Position numbers and translations under genes: made by a program. 64,000 bases of DNA from Aquabacterium sp. A7-Y (GTDB lineage Bacteria; Pseudomonadota; Gammaproteobacteria; Burkholderiales; Burkholderiaceae_C). Location of the stretch: assembly GCF_026153205.1 (NCBI RefSeq), contig NZ_JAPFBW010000007.1:124001-188000 (forward strand), given 5' to 3'. Each line of letters opens with the position of its first letter. The stretch's first letter is position 1. Under the pieces are notes generated by a model. The model was given only the letters and a program-made list of their open reading frames with translations, was not told where the DNA came from and searched no databases. This document shows, piece after piece, positions 48,770-61,314 of this stretch.

Positions 48770-49486
48770 ATGGAAAGCGTCGACATCCTGCTCGATCCGG
48801 TGCGGGTTTTTCTCGCCCAGGTCGGCGTGTTCCTGCCGCGGCTGCTGATTGCGCTGGTGGTGCTGATCGGCGGCTGGCTGCTCGCCAAGGTGATCCGCTT
48901 CGCGATCGAGAAGACGCTGCGGGCCCTCAACTTCAACGTGCTGACCGAGCGCGCCGGCATGGACGGGTTCCTGCGCCAGGGGGGTGTGCAGACCGACACC
49001 TCGCGCATCATCGGGCTGCTGGTGTACTGGCTGGTGATCCTCGGTGCGCTCGTGATCGCCTTCAATGGCCTGGGGCTGACCTACATCACCGAGCTGCTGG
49101 GCCGGGTGGTGCTGTTCGTGCCGCATGTCATCGTCGCGCTGGTGATCCTGGCCTTCGGCACCTACTTCGCGCGTTTCGTCAGTGAAACCGTGATCACCTA
49201 CGCACGCAACATCGACCTCAAGGACGCCGAGCTGCTCGGCGCGCTGGCGCGCTACGCGATCATCACCTTCGTCGTGCTGATCGCGCTCGACCAGCTGGCT
49301 ATCGGCGGCGACATCGTGCGTGAAAGCTTCCTCATCATCCTGGCCGGGGTGGTGCTGGCCGTCGCGCTGGCCTTCGGCCTGGGTGGCAAGGACTGGGCCG
49401 CCGACAAGCTGGAGCGCTGGTGGCCCAGCACCCGGGCGCCGCGCTCCGGGCGCCGCCCCGACGACGGCGACGATCTCACGCCCTGA
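48770..49486 (+). CDS. MscS-like transmembrane-helix channel protein
   Basis: A 238-residue membrane protein. After an amphipathic start it has about five hydrophobic helices (FLPRLLIALVVLIGGWLLA, VYWLVILGALVIAF, LFVPHVIVALVILAFGTYF, YAIITFVVLIALDQL, FLIILAGVVLAVALAFGLGG). The final GLGGKDWAADKLERWW matches the conserved TM-helix (PF05552-type) repeat of mechanosensitive channels. It lacks the cytoplasmic beta domain of MscS. GGGAGA lies just before the ATG, 50 bases after treS. Placement inside a trehalose/glycogen operon points to osmotic coupling, which is inference. Confidence 0.85.
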   Translation: MESVDILLDPVRVFLAQVGVFLPRLLIALVVLIGGWLLAKVIRFAIEKTLRALNFNVLTERAGMDGFLRQGGVQTDTSRIIGLLVYWLVILGALVIAFNGLGLTYITELLGRVVLFVPHVIVALVILAFGTYFARFVSETVITYARNIDLKDAELLGALARYAIITFVVLIALDQLAIGGDIVRESFLIILAGVVLAVALAFGLGGKDWAADKLERWWPSTRAPRSGRRPDDGDDLTP

Positions 49487-49500
49487 ACACGCCGCCCCTT

Positions 49501-51693
<2,193 letters not shown>

Positions 51694-51885
51694 CGACACA
51701 GTTCACAAGGTCGTGACAAGCTGCCGTCTAATGTTTCACGTTGCTCGAGCAGCTACGGACTTGCCTGATATACGCACGCGAGCCCGTCTCTAAACTCCTC
51801 CTCAATGTCAGCCGGCGGGGCACTTCACGAGGCAGCCCGGCCGGTCACCCCCAGTTGCAGCCCGCCCGGCTGCCGGAGTGAAGAG

Positions 51886-53175
51886 ATGAAATACGCCGAC
51901 CCCAGCTGTCCCGAGCTGCTGCCCGACCTGCAGGAGAACGACGAGCTTCCCGAGCAGGTCGTCGCGCCGGCCGCGAACACCCCGCGGCACGAGTTGCTGA
52001 TGCCCGGGCCGGGCCTGGTGGAGCGCTGCAGCCGCGAGTCGCTGCGCCTGCTGCAGGACAACCTGACACCGCAGGGCATCCTTGCCGCCAGCCGTACCGC
52101 AGCGGCCGAGGCGCGCAGCTACACCCGCATCTTCGGCCGCGATGCGGCGATCTGCGTGCTCGCGATGGCCGGCAGCGGCGTCGAGGCGCTGGAGCAGGGC
52201 GCCGTCGCCAGCCTGGACTCGCTGGCCCGCCTGCAGGCCCCCAACGGGCAGATCCCGAAATACGTCGACCCCGAGGGGCAGGACGCCGACTTCTGGTACC
52301 TCGGCTGCATCGACGCCACGCTCTGGTGGCTGATCGCGGTGGATCACACCCGCCGGCATGGCGCAGTGGCCGGGCTGGAAGGCCGCTGGGAGACAGAGGT
52401 GCAGCGGGCGCTGTTGTGGCTGCAGGCGCAGGAGCACCAGCGCTTTTTCCTGCTGCAGCAGAACGAGGCGAGCGACTGGGCCGACATCATGCCGCGCTCG
52501 GGTTTCGTGCTCTACACCAATGCGCTCTGGTACCGCGTCAAGCAGTTGTTCGACCTGCCCCACCAGCAGGAGACGCACTACCACTTCAACCACGTCTTCC
52601 ACCCCTTCCAGCAGGAGCTGCCCGAGTACCGGCGCACCCGGCTGCTGGGCCACTACGCGCGCCGCGGGCAGCGCAACCCCGGGCTCTACCTGAGTTTCGT
52701 GAACCTGTCCTTCGCCGGCGAGGAGGGCGATGTCTTCGGCAATGTGCTGGCCGTGCTGTACGGGCTGGCGGGCGATTCGATGGCGCACGGCATCGTCAAG
52801 ACCCTCGTCAATGCCGGCGTCTCCGATCCCTACCCCATCCGCACCGTCACGCGGCCGATCACGCCTGGCGATGAGCTGTGGCGCCTCTACATGGCGCGCC
52901 ACAAGCAGAACCACCCGCACCAGTACCACAACGGCGGCATCTGGCCCTTCATCGGCGGCTTCTGGGCCATGGCATTGGCAAGCCTGGGCCAGCACGAGGT
53001 CGCCCGCAAGGAGCTGGCCAAGCTCGCCCTGACCAACAGCCTGGACGGCTGGCGTTTCACCGAGTGGTTCCACGGTCAGAGTTTCGAGCCGATGGGCATG
53101 GCGGGACAGAGCTGGAACGCGGCAGCCTTCCTGATGGCCCGCCAGGCGATAGAGACCGGCCGGTTCGCGATGTGA
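51886..53175 (+). CDS. (alpha/alpha)6-barrel glycosidase, amylo-alpha-1,6-glucosidase/GH100-like
   Basis: A 429-residue soluble protein with helix-pair repeats rich in aromatic residues. Key segments are YTRIFGRDAAICVLAM near 80, GQIPKYVDPEGQDADFWYLG, and near the C-terminus HNGGIWPFIGGFWAMALASL and FHGQSFEPMGMAGQSWNAA. These resemble six-hairpin glycosidases of the debranching / neutral-invertase type, where paired Asp and Glu residues act. The ATG at 51886 has GGAG seven bases before it; the frame extends 27 codons upstream. It is probably part of glycogen or trehalose breakdown. Substrate is uncertain. No signal peptide. Confidence 0.8.
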   Translation: MKYADPSCPELLPDLQENDELPEQVVAPAANTPRHELLMPGPGLVERCSRESLRLLQDNLTPQGILAASRTAAAEARSYTRIFGRDAAICVLAMAGSGVEALEQGAVASLDSLARLQAPNGQIPKYVDPEGQDADFWYLGCIDATLWWLIAVDHTRRHGAVAGLEGRWETEVQRALLWLQAQEHQRFFLLQQNEASDWADIMPRSGFVLYTNALWYRVKQLFDLPHQQETHYHFNHVFHPFQQELPEYRRTRLLGHYARRGQRNPGLYLSFVNLSFAGEEGDVFGNVLAVLYGLAGDSMAHGIVKTLVNAGVSDPYPIRTVTRPITPGDELWRLYMARHKQNHPHQYHNGGIWPFIGGFWAMALASLGQHEVARKELAKLALTNSLDGWRFTEWFHGQSFEPMGMAGQSWNAAAFLMARQAIETGRFAM

Positions 53176-53177
53176 GG

Positions 53178-53201
53178 CCGGCCCGCCCGAGGGGCGGCCG
53201 G
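53178..53201. terminator. GC-rich hairpin between convergent genes
   Basis: A 10-bp stem with one bulged C (53184) and a GAG loop begins three bases after the stop of the glycosidase gene. It faces the end of the response-regulator gene. T-runs are lacking, so termination strength is uncertain. Confidence 0.4.
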
Positions 53202-53205
53202 ACCT

Positions 53206-53625
53206 TCAGCCCCCGGCGCAGGACGCGTTCGGGGCCTCCGCCGCCTGGCCGGCCGGGACGCCCCAGCCGGTGTCCTGCGTCGGCAGGGCCAGCAGCAGTT
53301 CGGCGATCTCGACCGGCTTGCGCAGATGGGCAAAAAATCCCGCCTTCAGGATGCGCGCATGCGCCCGGGCCGCCGGCCAGCCGGTCAGCGCAATCAGGCG
53401 GGCGTGGCTGCCCCAGCCGGTTTGCCGGAACAGGCGGGCTGCTTCCAGGCCACTCACCCCCGGCATGCCGATGTCGGTGATCACGACCTCCGGGCGCAGC
53501 ACCTCGCCCAGCCGCAGCCCCTCGGTCGCGCTGTGGGCCACCAGGGCCTGGTGGCCATAAAAGAGCAGCAGGTCGGCCAGGCCGCGGGCTGCGTCGGCGT
53601 CGTCGTCCACGATCAGGATACGCAC
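53206..53625 (-). CDS. Single-domain response regulator
   Basis: A 139-residue CheY-like receiver with no output domain. It has the acidic triad IVDDDAD, phospho-acceptor Asp51 in ITDIGMPGVSGLEAAR, Thr81 in LIALTGW and Lys103 in LRKPVEIAEL. The last 25 residues are a Gly/Ala-rich tail. Its receiver sequence resembles the C-terminal receiver of the hybrid kinase at 21765-23456, which suggests the two may belong to one class of phosphorelay. It is divergent from the second glgX and convergent with the glycosidase gene. Confidence 0.92.
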   Translation of the reverse strand: MRILIVDDDADAARGLADLLLFYGHQALVAHSATEGLRLGEVLRPEVVITDIGMPGVSGLEAARLFRQTGWGSHARLIALTGWPAARAHARILKAGFFAHLRKPVEIAELLLALPTQDTGWGVPAGQAAEAPNASCAGG

Positions 53626-53740
53626 GTATCAACCTCCATCAGGGGTCAAGCAAGGTCCGTGCCCCGGCATTCGCGGCCGGGGACAGAGCGCGGCATAGCG
53701 ATTGCTCAACCAGCGACACTGGTTTCGACGAGCACATTCC

Positions 53741-55933
<2,193 letters not shown>

Positions 55934-55940
55934 CCCCTGA

Positions 55941-55963
55941 GGGCCGCTACGCGGTGGCGGCCC
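55941..55963. terminator. Probable terminator hairpin after the second glgX
   Basis: A 7-bp perfect stem (GGGCCGC with GCGGCCC) and 9-base loop, extended by a short GAGG/CCTC pairing past one bulge. It is followed on the plus strand by a pyrimidine-rich CTCTCCTTAC. It separates the gene from a convergent small gene. Confidence 0.45.
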
Positions 55964-55969
55964 CTCTCC

Positions 55970-56215
55970 TTACAGTTCCAGCACGAACACCTGGGCGGCA
56001 GCTCTTTCCTGTAGGTTGTGGCCTTCCAGCGGCCCGGCCCACTCCGGCGACGCACCGGCGGCCAGGGGTGTCAGCCCGAAGGTCATGACCGCGACTTCCT
56101 CAGAAGTGCCGTCGATTTCGGCGACGAGGCGGCGTTCGGCGTCGAAGAGCTTGGCGATCATTGGCCCGCCCGCTTCGATCAGCACGAGATACCTGGCCGG
56201 GTTGGGTTTGTGCAT
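55970..56215 (-). CDS. Small conserved-looking protein, unknown function
   Basis: An 81-residue protein with GGAG six bases before the ATG. The sequence alternates beta-like strands (RYLVLIEAGGPMIAKLFDAE, RRLVAEIDGTSEEVAVMTF), with a Pro/Gly loop and a hydrophobic C-terminus (AAQVFVLEL). It reads like a compact beta-rich domain. I do not recognise a family. Convergent with glgX copy 2 and close to tRNA-Arg. Confidence 0.65.
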   Translation of the reverse strand: MHKPNPARYLVLIEAGGPMIAKLFDAERRLVAEIDGTSEEVAVMTFGLTPLAAGASPEWAGPLEGHNLQERAAAQVFVLEL

Positions 56216-56352
56216 AGGTGCTCCATCGGCTCGCTGGGGTCGAGCCTAGCATGCATGGGAAGTACCTGGCGTCGGGAGGATGCCGACAGCGCGGCCGCGC
56301 GCCGGCCGCGGCGCTTAGAATCGCGCCTGGACCGCGTCTGGCGGCCCCACGT

Positions 56353-56429
56353 CTGCCCGTAGCTCAACTGGATAGAGCAACTGCCTTCTAAGCAGTAGGT
56401 CGGGGGTTCGAGTCCCTCCGGGCAGGCCA
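56353..56429 (+). tRNA. tRNA-Arg (anticodon TCT)
   Basis: A 77-base cloverleaf. Acceptor stem CTGCCCG pairs with CGGGCAG, discriminator G, and CCA is encoded. Anticodon arm ACTGC-CTTCTAA-GCAGT gives TCT, reading AGA (and AGG by wobble), rare codons in this GC-rich DNA. The T-loop is TTCGAGT. A -10-like TAGAAT lies at 56316-56321. Confidence 0.97.
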
Positions 56430-56462
56430 GCTGCAGCGGCCTGCTTGCTACCGCTGCGCGAC

Positions 56463-57155
56463 TCAGCGCCGCTGGTACTGCTGCGAACCGAACAGCACCT
56501 CGCGCGCCTTGTCGTCCGTCAACTCCTTGCGTGCCTTGGCCAGCACCTCGACGCCGCGCTGGACTGCCGGTCGCTCGGCGATCTCGTCGAACCAGCGCTT
56601 GAGGGCCGGATAGTCGGCCCAGTCTATGCCCTGGTTCTTCCACGAACGCAGCCATGGAAAGATCGCGATGTCGGCGATGCTGTAGGTGTCGCCGCCGATG
56701 TAGCGGCTCTGGCCCAGCCGCTTGTCCATCACGCCGTAGAGCCGCTTCGCCTCGTTGGTGTAGCGGTCGATCGCGTAGGAGATCTTCTCCGGCGCGTACA
56801 TCCGGAAGTGGTGCGCCTGGCCCAGCATGGGGCCTACGCCACCCATCTGGAACATCAGCCACTGGAGCACCTCGAACTTTTCCCGGTCCCCCTGGGGCAG
56901 GAAACGGCCGGTCTTGGCCGCAAGATAGAGCAGAATGGCACCCGACTCGAACAAGGAGATCGGCCGGCCGTCCGGCCCGACCGGGTCGACGATGGCCGGG
57001 ATCTTGTTGTTCGGGCTGATGTCCAGAAAGTCCGGCTTGAACTGGTCGCCGGCGCCGATGTCGACTGCAATCGCCTTGTAGGGCAGGCCGCACTCTTCGA
57101 GCATGATGTGCACTTTGTGGCCGTTGGGCGTTGCCCAGGAATACACTTCGATCAT
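56463..57155 (-). CDS. Glutathione S-transferase family protein (YfcG/nu-class-like)
   Basis: A 230-residue thioredoxin-fold transferase. The N-terminal domain begins YSWATPNGHKVHIMLEE, with Thr/Asn in place of a catalytic Cys as in YfcG disulfide reductases. It continues to the cis-Pro segment NNKIPAIVDPVG and the glutathione-binding LFESGAILLYLA. The all-helical C-terminal domain has YIGGDTYSIADIAIFPWLR. YfcG-like proteins reduce disulfides with glutathione. GGAG precedes the ATG. Single gene downstream of tRNA-Arg on the opposite strand. Confidence 0.94.
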   Translation of the reverse strand: MIEVYSWATPNGHKVHIMLEECGLPYKAIAVDIGAGDQFKPDFLDISPNNKIPAIVDPVGPDGRPISLFESGAILLYLAAKTGRFLPQGDREKFEVLQWLMFQMGGVGPMLGQAHHFRMYAPEKISYAIDRYTNEAKRLYGVMDKRLGQSRYIGGDTYSIADIAIFPWLRSWKNQGIDWADYPALKRWFDEIAERPAVQRGVEVLAKARKELTDDKAREVLFGSQQYQRR

Positions 57156-57298
57156 CTGGCGCTACTCCGTTGCTGTTGGTGGTGGCTGATCGCTGGAATC
57201 TAGCAGGGTGTTGAAAAGCCCGTCGGGACGCGGCCTGAGCCTGTGAACCACTGGAGTGAACACAGGTCCGGGCGGCGGCCCCCATCGTACGAAAAACG

Positions 57299-58066
57299 AT
57301 GCTGAATGCACTGAAACGCTGGTTGGGGGGACCCGGGCCCGTCGTCGACCTTGCGTCGGTCGAGGCCTGGGCCCTGGGTCGGGGCTATCAATTGCGACGG
57401 GATCGGGAGTCGCTCAAGGTCCTGATGGAAGGCGACTACGACGGCGAGCGCTGGCGGCTCGAGTACGGCCCGCCGCAGCGCGCTTACATCGATGGCCTGG
57501 AACTGCGCATGCGCATGGAGCTGCACCTGCCGCCCACGCTCAACGTGCTCCTGATGACCCGCGTCCTGAAGGACAAGCTGGAAACCGCGGCCTTCGAGCG
57601 TTTCACCAAGCGGGTGGAGACCCACATCGACACCGCGTCGCCGGAAGAGATGCGCTGGCTGGCCATGTACCCCAAGGTCGCGCTGCCGTCCTCGCCACCG
57701 CTGAAGCAGCACTTCGGCATGGTCTCCAACGCGCCGCACGCGGCGTCCGGCTGGGTGCAGGGGCCGCTGGGCGAGCGGCTGTCGGTGCAGGCCGTGAGCA
57801 CGCTGGAGGGGGTGCCCTTCGTCCTGATGACCCTCAGGGGGCGTCTCTACCTGCGCATGCGCCTGCCCAAGCTGCCGCTGTCGCTGCTGGAGGAGGTGGT
57901 GGAGCTGTTTCGCCTGGCCGCCGAGCGCGCCAAGGAGGCCATGTTGGCCTGGGAGGAGGACAGCGACGGCTCCTGGATGAGCACCACCTCGATCGCCTGG
58001 CAGCACGACTCCCACATCGAGCTGCCGCTCGACTCGCAGCCCCCGCCGGTCAAGCCGCCGAAATAA
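57299..58066 (+). CDS. Conserved hypothetical protein, 255 residues
   Basis: I recognise this only as a Burkholderiales-type unknown protein. It has no signal peptide and no membrane helix. The first half has an alpha/beta pattern (LGRGYQLRRDRESLKVLMEG, RWRLEYGPPQRAYIDG), followed by LNVLLMTRVLKDKLETAAFE. The C-terminal half contains a long helix (PLSLLEEVVELFRLAAERAK). The C-terminal ten residues are Pro-rich. Ribosome site is weak. It is convergent with the acyl-CoA dehydrogenase, and the shared region holds a strong terminator for that gene. Confidence 0.85.
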   Translation: MLNALKRWLGGPGPVVDLASVEAWALGRGYQLRRDRESLKVLMEGDYDGERWRLEYGPPQRAYIDGLELRMRMELHLPPTLNVLLMTRVLKDKLETAAFERFTKRVETHIDTASPEEMRWLAMYPKVALPSSPPLKQHFGMVSNAPHAASGWVQGPLGERLSVQAVSTLEGVPFVLMTLRGRLYLRMRLPKLPLSLLEEVVELFRLAAERAKEAMLAWEEDSDGSWMSTTSIAWQHDSHIELPLDSQPPPVKPPK

Positions 58067-58070
58067 AAAA

Positions 58071-58093
58071 GCCCCGGCAGCGCATGCCGGGGC
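58071..58093 (-). terminator. Rho-independent terminator of the acyl-CoA dehydrogenase operon
   Basis: A 9-bp perfect stem (GCCCCGGCA with TGCCGGGGC) with a 5-base loop. On the minus strand it is followed by a six-T run. It lies 23 bases past the dehydrogenase stop codon. Confidence 0.9.
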
Positions 58094-58116
58094 CGCAGGG
58101 GCCGCAGCCCCGGGGC

Positions 58117-59334
58117 TCAGGCGGCGTGCTTGCCCAGCTCGATCTTCGCGATGGCGTTGCGGTGCACCTCGTCGGGGCCGTCCGCCAGGCGCAGGGTGCG
58201 GGCCTGGGTGTAGAAGGAGGCGAGCGGGAAGTCGTCGCAGACACCGCCACCGCCGTGGGCTTGCAGCGCCCAGTCGATCACCTGGCAGGCCATGTTGGGC
58301 GCCACCACCTTGATCATCGCGATCTCGGCCTTGGCGGCCTTGTTGCCGGCGACGTCCATCATCCAGGCGGCCTTGAGGGTCAGCAGGCGCGCCTGGTCGA
58401 TCTTGCAGCGGGCCTCGGCGATGCGCTCCTGGGTGACGGTCTGCGCGGCCACCGGCTTGCCGAAGGCCACGCGCGCCGAGGCGCGCTTGCACATCAGCTC
58501 CAGCGAGCGCTCGGCCAGGCCGATCAGGCGCATGCAGTGGTGGATGCGGCCGGGGCCGAGGCGGCCCTGCGCGATCTCGAAGCCGCGGCCTTCGCCCAGC
58601 AGCATGTTGGACGCCGGCACGCGCACGTTCTCGAACAGCACCTCCATGTGGCCGTGCGGTGCGTCGTCGTAGCCGAACACGTTGAGCGGCCGCAGGATCT
58701 TGACGCCCTTCGTCTCGGTGGGCACCAGGATCATGGACTGCTGCTGGTGGCGCGGCGCCTCGGGGTCGGTCTTGCCCATGAAGATCATGACCTTGCAGCG
58801 CGGATCGCCGGCGCCCGAGGTCCACCACTTGCGGCCGTTGATGACGTATTCGTCGCCCTGGCGCTCGATGCGGGCGCAGATGTTGGTCGCGTCGGAGGAG
58901 GCCACCTCGGGTTCGGTCATCGCGAAGGCGCTGCGGATCTTGCCCTCCAGCAGGGGCTGCAGCCACTGGCGCTTCTGCTCCTCGGTGCCGTAGCGCACCA
59001 GCACTTCCATGTTGCCGGTGTCGGGCGCCGAGCAGTTGAAGACCTCGCTGGACCAGGGCACCCGGCCCATGATTTCAGCCAGCGGCGCGTATTCCTGGTT
59101 GCTCAGGCCGGCGCCGAGCGTGCTGTCGGGCAGGAACAGGTTCCACAGACCCGCCTCGCGTGCCTTGGGCTTGAGCTCCTCCAGCAATTGCAGCGGCGTC
59201 CAGCGCTTGCCCGCGCGGGTGTTGGCCTCGATCTCTTCGTTGAAGCGGGCTTCGTTCGGGTAGATGTGCTGGGCCATGAAAGCCGTCAGGCGGGCCTGCA
59301 GCTCTTTGGTCTTGGGAGAGTAGTCGAAGTCCAT
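58117..59334 (-). CDS. Acyl-CoA dehydrogenase
   Basis: A 405-residue FAD enzyme that makes the 2,3 double bond in acyl-CoA. Motifs include [16 protein letters not shown] and [18 protein letters not shown] in the flavin region. The C-terminal segment [17 protein letters not shown] is followed by [18 protein letters not shown]. The latter resembles the ACAD10/11 subgroup rather than short-chain enzymes. It follows a kinase of the aminoglycoside-phosphotransferase fold by 57 bases. In ACAD10/11 and in the levulinate pathway, kinase and dehydrogenase act in sequence on 4-hydroxyacyl-CoA. GGAG lies five bases before the ATG. Confidence 0.95.
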   Translation of the reverse strand: MDFDYSPKTKELQARLTAFMAQHIYPNEARFNEEIEANTRAGKRWTPLQLLEELKPKAREAGLWNLFLPDSTLGAGLSNQEYAPLAEIMGRVPWSSEVFNCSAPDTGNMEVLVRYGTEEQKRQWLQPLLEGKIRSAFAMTEPEVASSDATNICARIERQGDEYVINGRKWWTSGAGDPRCKVMIFMGKTDPEAPRHQQQSMILVPTETKGVKILRPLNVFGYDDAPHGHMEVLFENVRVPASNMLLGEGRGFEIAQGRLGPGRIHHCMRLIGLAERSLELMCKRASARVAFGKPVAAQTVTQERIAEARCKIDQARLLTLKAAWMMDVAGNKAAKAEIAMIKVVAPNMACQVIDWALQAHGGGGVCDDFPLASFYTQARTLRLADGPDEVHRNAIAKIELGKHAA

Positions 59335-59391
59335 GGGATCTCCGTGGTGGGTATGGGAGCGGCGCGGGCGCGCGGCGGCGCCCGCGGCGGA

Positions 59392-60474
59392 TCAGTCGCG
59401 CACGTTCTGTGCGAAGCGCCAGGCCATCTCGGCCATCGGACGGGCGCCGGCGGCGGTCTGCTTGGCCTGTGCGCTCGAGGCGGTACCGTCGACCACCCGT
59501 TTCGCGATGCCCTGCATGATCCCGGCGATGCGGAACATGTTGTAGGCCATGTAGAAGTTCCAGTCCGCCATCACCGCGTCAGGGTCGGCGCGGCCGGTGC
59601 GCTCGCAGTAGCGGCTCACGTACTCGCGTTCGACCGGGATGCCGAGCCCGGCATGGTCCAGCCCGCCGATGCCGCGAAAAGTGCCGGGCGGGATGTGCCA
59701 GGCCATGCAGTGGTAGCTGAAGTCGGCCAGCGGGTGGCCCAGCGTCGAAAGCTCCCAGTCCAGCACCGCCAGCACGCGCGGCTCGGTCGGGTGGAAGATC
59801 ACGTTGTCGAGCCGGTAGTCGCCGTGCACGATCGACACCTGACTGTCGTCCCGGGCGCTGGCCGGGACGTGCGCCGGCAGCCACTCGATCAGGCGGTCCA
59901 TCTCGACGATGGGCTCGGTGATCGAGGCCTGGTACTGCTTGCTCCAGCGGGCGATCTGGCGCTCGAAGTAGTTGCCGGGCTTGCCGTAGTCGCCCAGGCC
60001 GCGGGCCTTGAAGTCGACCCGGTGCAACGCTGCGATGACCCGGTTCAGCTCGTCGTAGATGGCGCCGCGCTGCTCGCGGCTCATGCCGGGCAGCGACTGG
60101 TCCCACAGCACCCGTCCCTCGACGAACTCCATCACGTAGAAGGCGCGGCCGATGATGGCCTCGTCCTCGCACAGCAGGTGCATCTGCGCGACCGGCACCT
60201 CGGTGCCGTACAGCCCCTTCATGACGGCGAACTCGCGCTCGATTGCGTGGGCCGAGGGCAGCAGCTTGGCGACCGGCCCGGGCTTGGCGCGCATCACATA
60301 GCTGCGCGAGGGCGTGACGAGCTTGTAGGTGGGGTTCGACTGCCCGCCCTTGAACTGCTCCACCGTCAGCGGCCCGGCATACCCCGGCAAGTGTTGCTGG
60401 AGGTAGGCGGAGAGAGCCTCGGTGTCAAAGGCGTGCGACCCGCTGACGGGGCGGGTTCCGGTGTAGGCGTCCAT
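59392..60474 (-). CDS. Phosphotransferase of the aminoglycoside-kinase fold (acyl-CoA-linked, LvaA/ACAD10-like)
   Basis: A 360-residue kinase. The N-lobe begins QFKGGQSNPTYKLV with the Lys in YVMRAKPGPVAKLL. The catalytic loop is IVHGDYRLDNVIF and the metal-binding motif is VLDWELSTLGHPLADF. Proteins with this sequence next to an acyl-CoA dehydrogenase phosphorylate 4-hydroxyacyl-CoA to allow removal of the hydroxyl group. This is known for LvaA and proposed for ACAD10/11; here it is inferred from context. It lies between a Crp-type regulator and the dehydrogenase on one strand. Confidence 0.9.
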   Translation of the reverse strand: MDAYTGTRPVSGSHAFDTEALSAYLQQHLPGYAGPLTVEQFKGGQSNPTYKLVTPSRSYVMRAKPGPVAKLLPSAHAIEREFAVMKGLYGTEVPVAQMHLLCEDEAIIGRAFYVMEFVEGRVLWDQSLPGMSREQRGAIYDELNRVIAALHRVDFKARGLGDYGKPGNYFERQIARWSKQYQASITEPIVEMDRLIEWLPAHVPASARDDSQVSIVHGDYRLDNVIFHPTEPRVLAVLDWELSTLGHPLADFSYHCMAWHIPPGTFRGIGGLDHAGLGIPVEREYVSRYCERTGRADPDAVMADWNFYMAYNMFRIAGIMQGIAKRVVDGTASSAQAKQTAAGARPMAEMAWRFAQNVRD

Positions 60475-60532
60475 CAGTTCATGCTTCCTGCGGTTCTTGA
60501 ACGAAGAAGCGATGCCGGGACGCCGCGCGTGG

Positions 60533-61237
60533 CTAGCCCTCCGCGATCGCCATCAGTTTGTCTTTCGAGAGCACGACCAGCCGGGTCGGCTCGATGCGCA
60601 CGGCCCCCTCGCGCTCGAAGCTCTTGAGTTCCTGGTTGACCCGCTGGCGCGAGGCGCCCAGCAGCTGGGCCAGGTCCTCCTGCGCGAGCTGCAGGCCGAT
60701 GCGGATCTCCTCGCCCTGCGCGATGCCGTAGCTGCGCGCCAGCAGCAGCAACTGCTTGGCCAGCCGCGCGGCCAGTGGCAGGGTGTTGAGGTCCTCGACC
60801 ACATTGAACATCAGCCGCAGGCGCCGGCAGTTGAGCCTGAGCAAGGCCTCGTAGAGCTCGACGTGTTGCTGCAGCAGTTCCTTGAAGTCCGGCTTGCGCA
60901 CCACCAGCAAGGTGGTCTCGCCATGCGCGTTGGCATCGTGCGTGCGCGGCATGCCGTCGAACAGCGCGATGTCGCCGAACCAGGTGCCGGGCTCCACATA
61001 GGTCAGCGTGATCTGCTTGCCCGAGAGCGACACCGAACTGACCCGCACCGCGCCCCGCGCCACGCCGATCCACTCGTCGGCCGGCTGCCCCCGTGAGGAC
61101 AACAGCGCCGAATCGGACACGCGTCGCACTGTCGATCTCGACAAAATGGCGGAGCGCAGGGCTGGCGACAGTTTGGAAAACCACGGGCCGGACTCGATCG
61201 TGTTGCGTTCGGCGATTGTAAGAATGGGGCTGTTCAT
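60533..61237 (-). CDS. Crp/Fnr family transcriptional regulator
   Basis: A 234-residue regulator. The N-terminal cyclic-nucleotide-binding-like beta roll (about 25-140) has TYVEPGTWFGDIALFDGMPR. The C-terminal winged helix-turn-helix (about 165-225) has LAQEDLAQLLGASRQRVNQE. No cysteine cluster for an FNR iron-sulfur centre is visible. The ATG at 61235-61237 (MNSPILTIAER) is chosen; the frame runs further without family sequence. It precedes the phosphotransferase by 58 bases and is divergent from a class II aldolase, so it may control both sides. Confidence 0.92.
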   Translation of the reverse strand: MNSPILTIAERNTIESGPWFSKLSPALRSAILSRSTVRRVSDSALLSSRGQPADEWIGVARGAVRVSSVSLSGKQITLTYVEPGTWFGDIALFDGMPRTHDANAHGETTLLVVRKPDFKELLQQHVELYEALLRLNCRRLRLMFNVVEDLNTLPLAARLAKQLLLLARSYGIAQGEEIRIGLQLAQEDLAQLLGASRQRVNQELKSFEREGAVRIEPTRLVVLSKDKLMAIAEG

Positions 61238-61314
61238 GTTTTGTCGCTGAAGTGACAAGGGGGCGAGCGCTTCACGGCGTATTTTCCACCCACTATCCCA
61301 CAGGAGACAGCGCA

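Noticed and set aside
57198-57260. Sequence GGGTGTTGAAAAG near 57205 resembling the end of some insertion sequences, with a nearby CCTGTG/CACAGG pair
   Set aside because: No transposase, no second terminal repeat and no target duplication are visible; a chance match or a long-dead end cannot be told apart.
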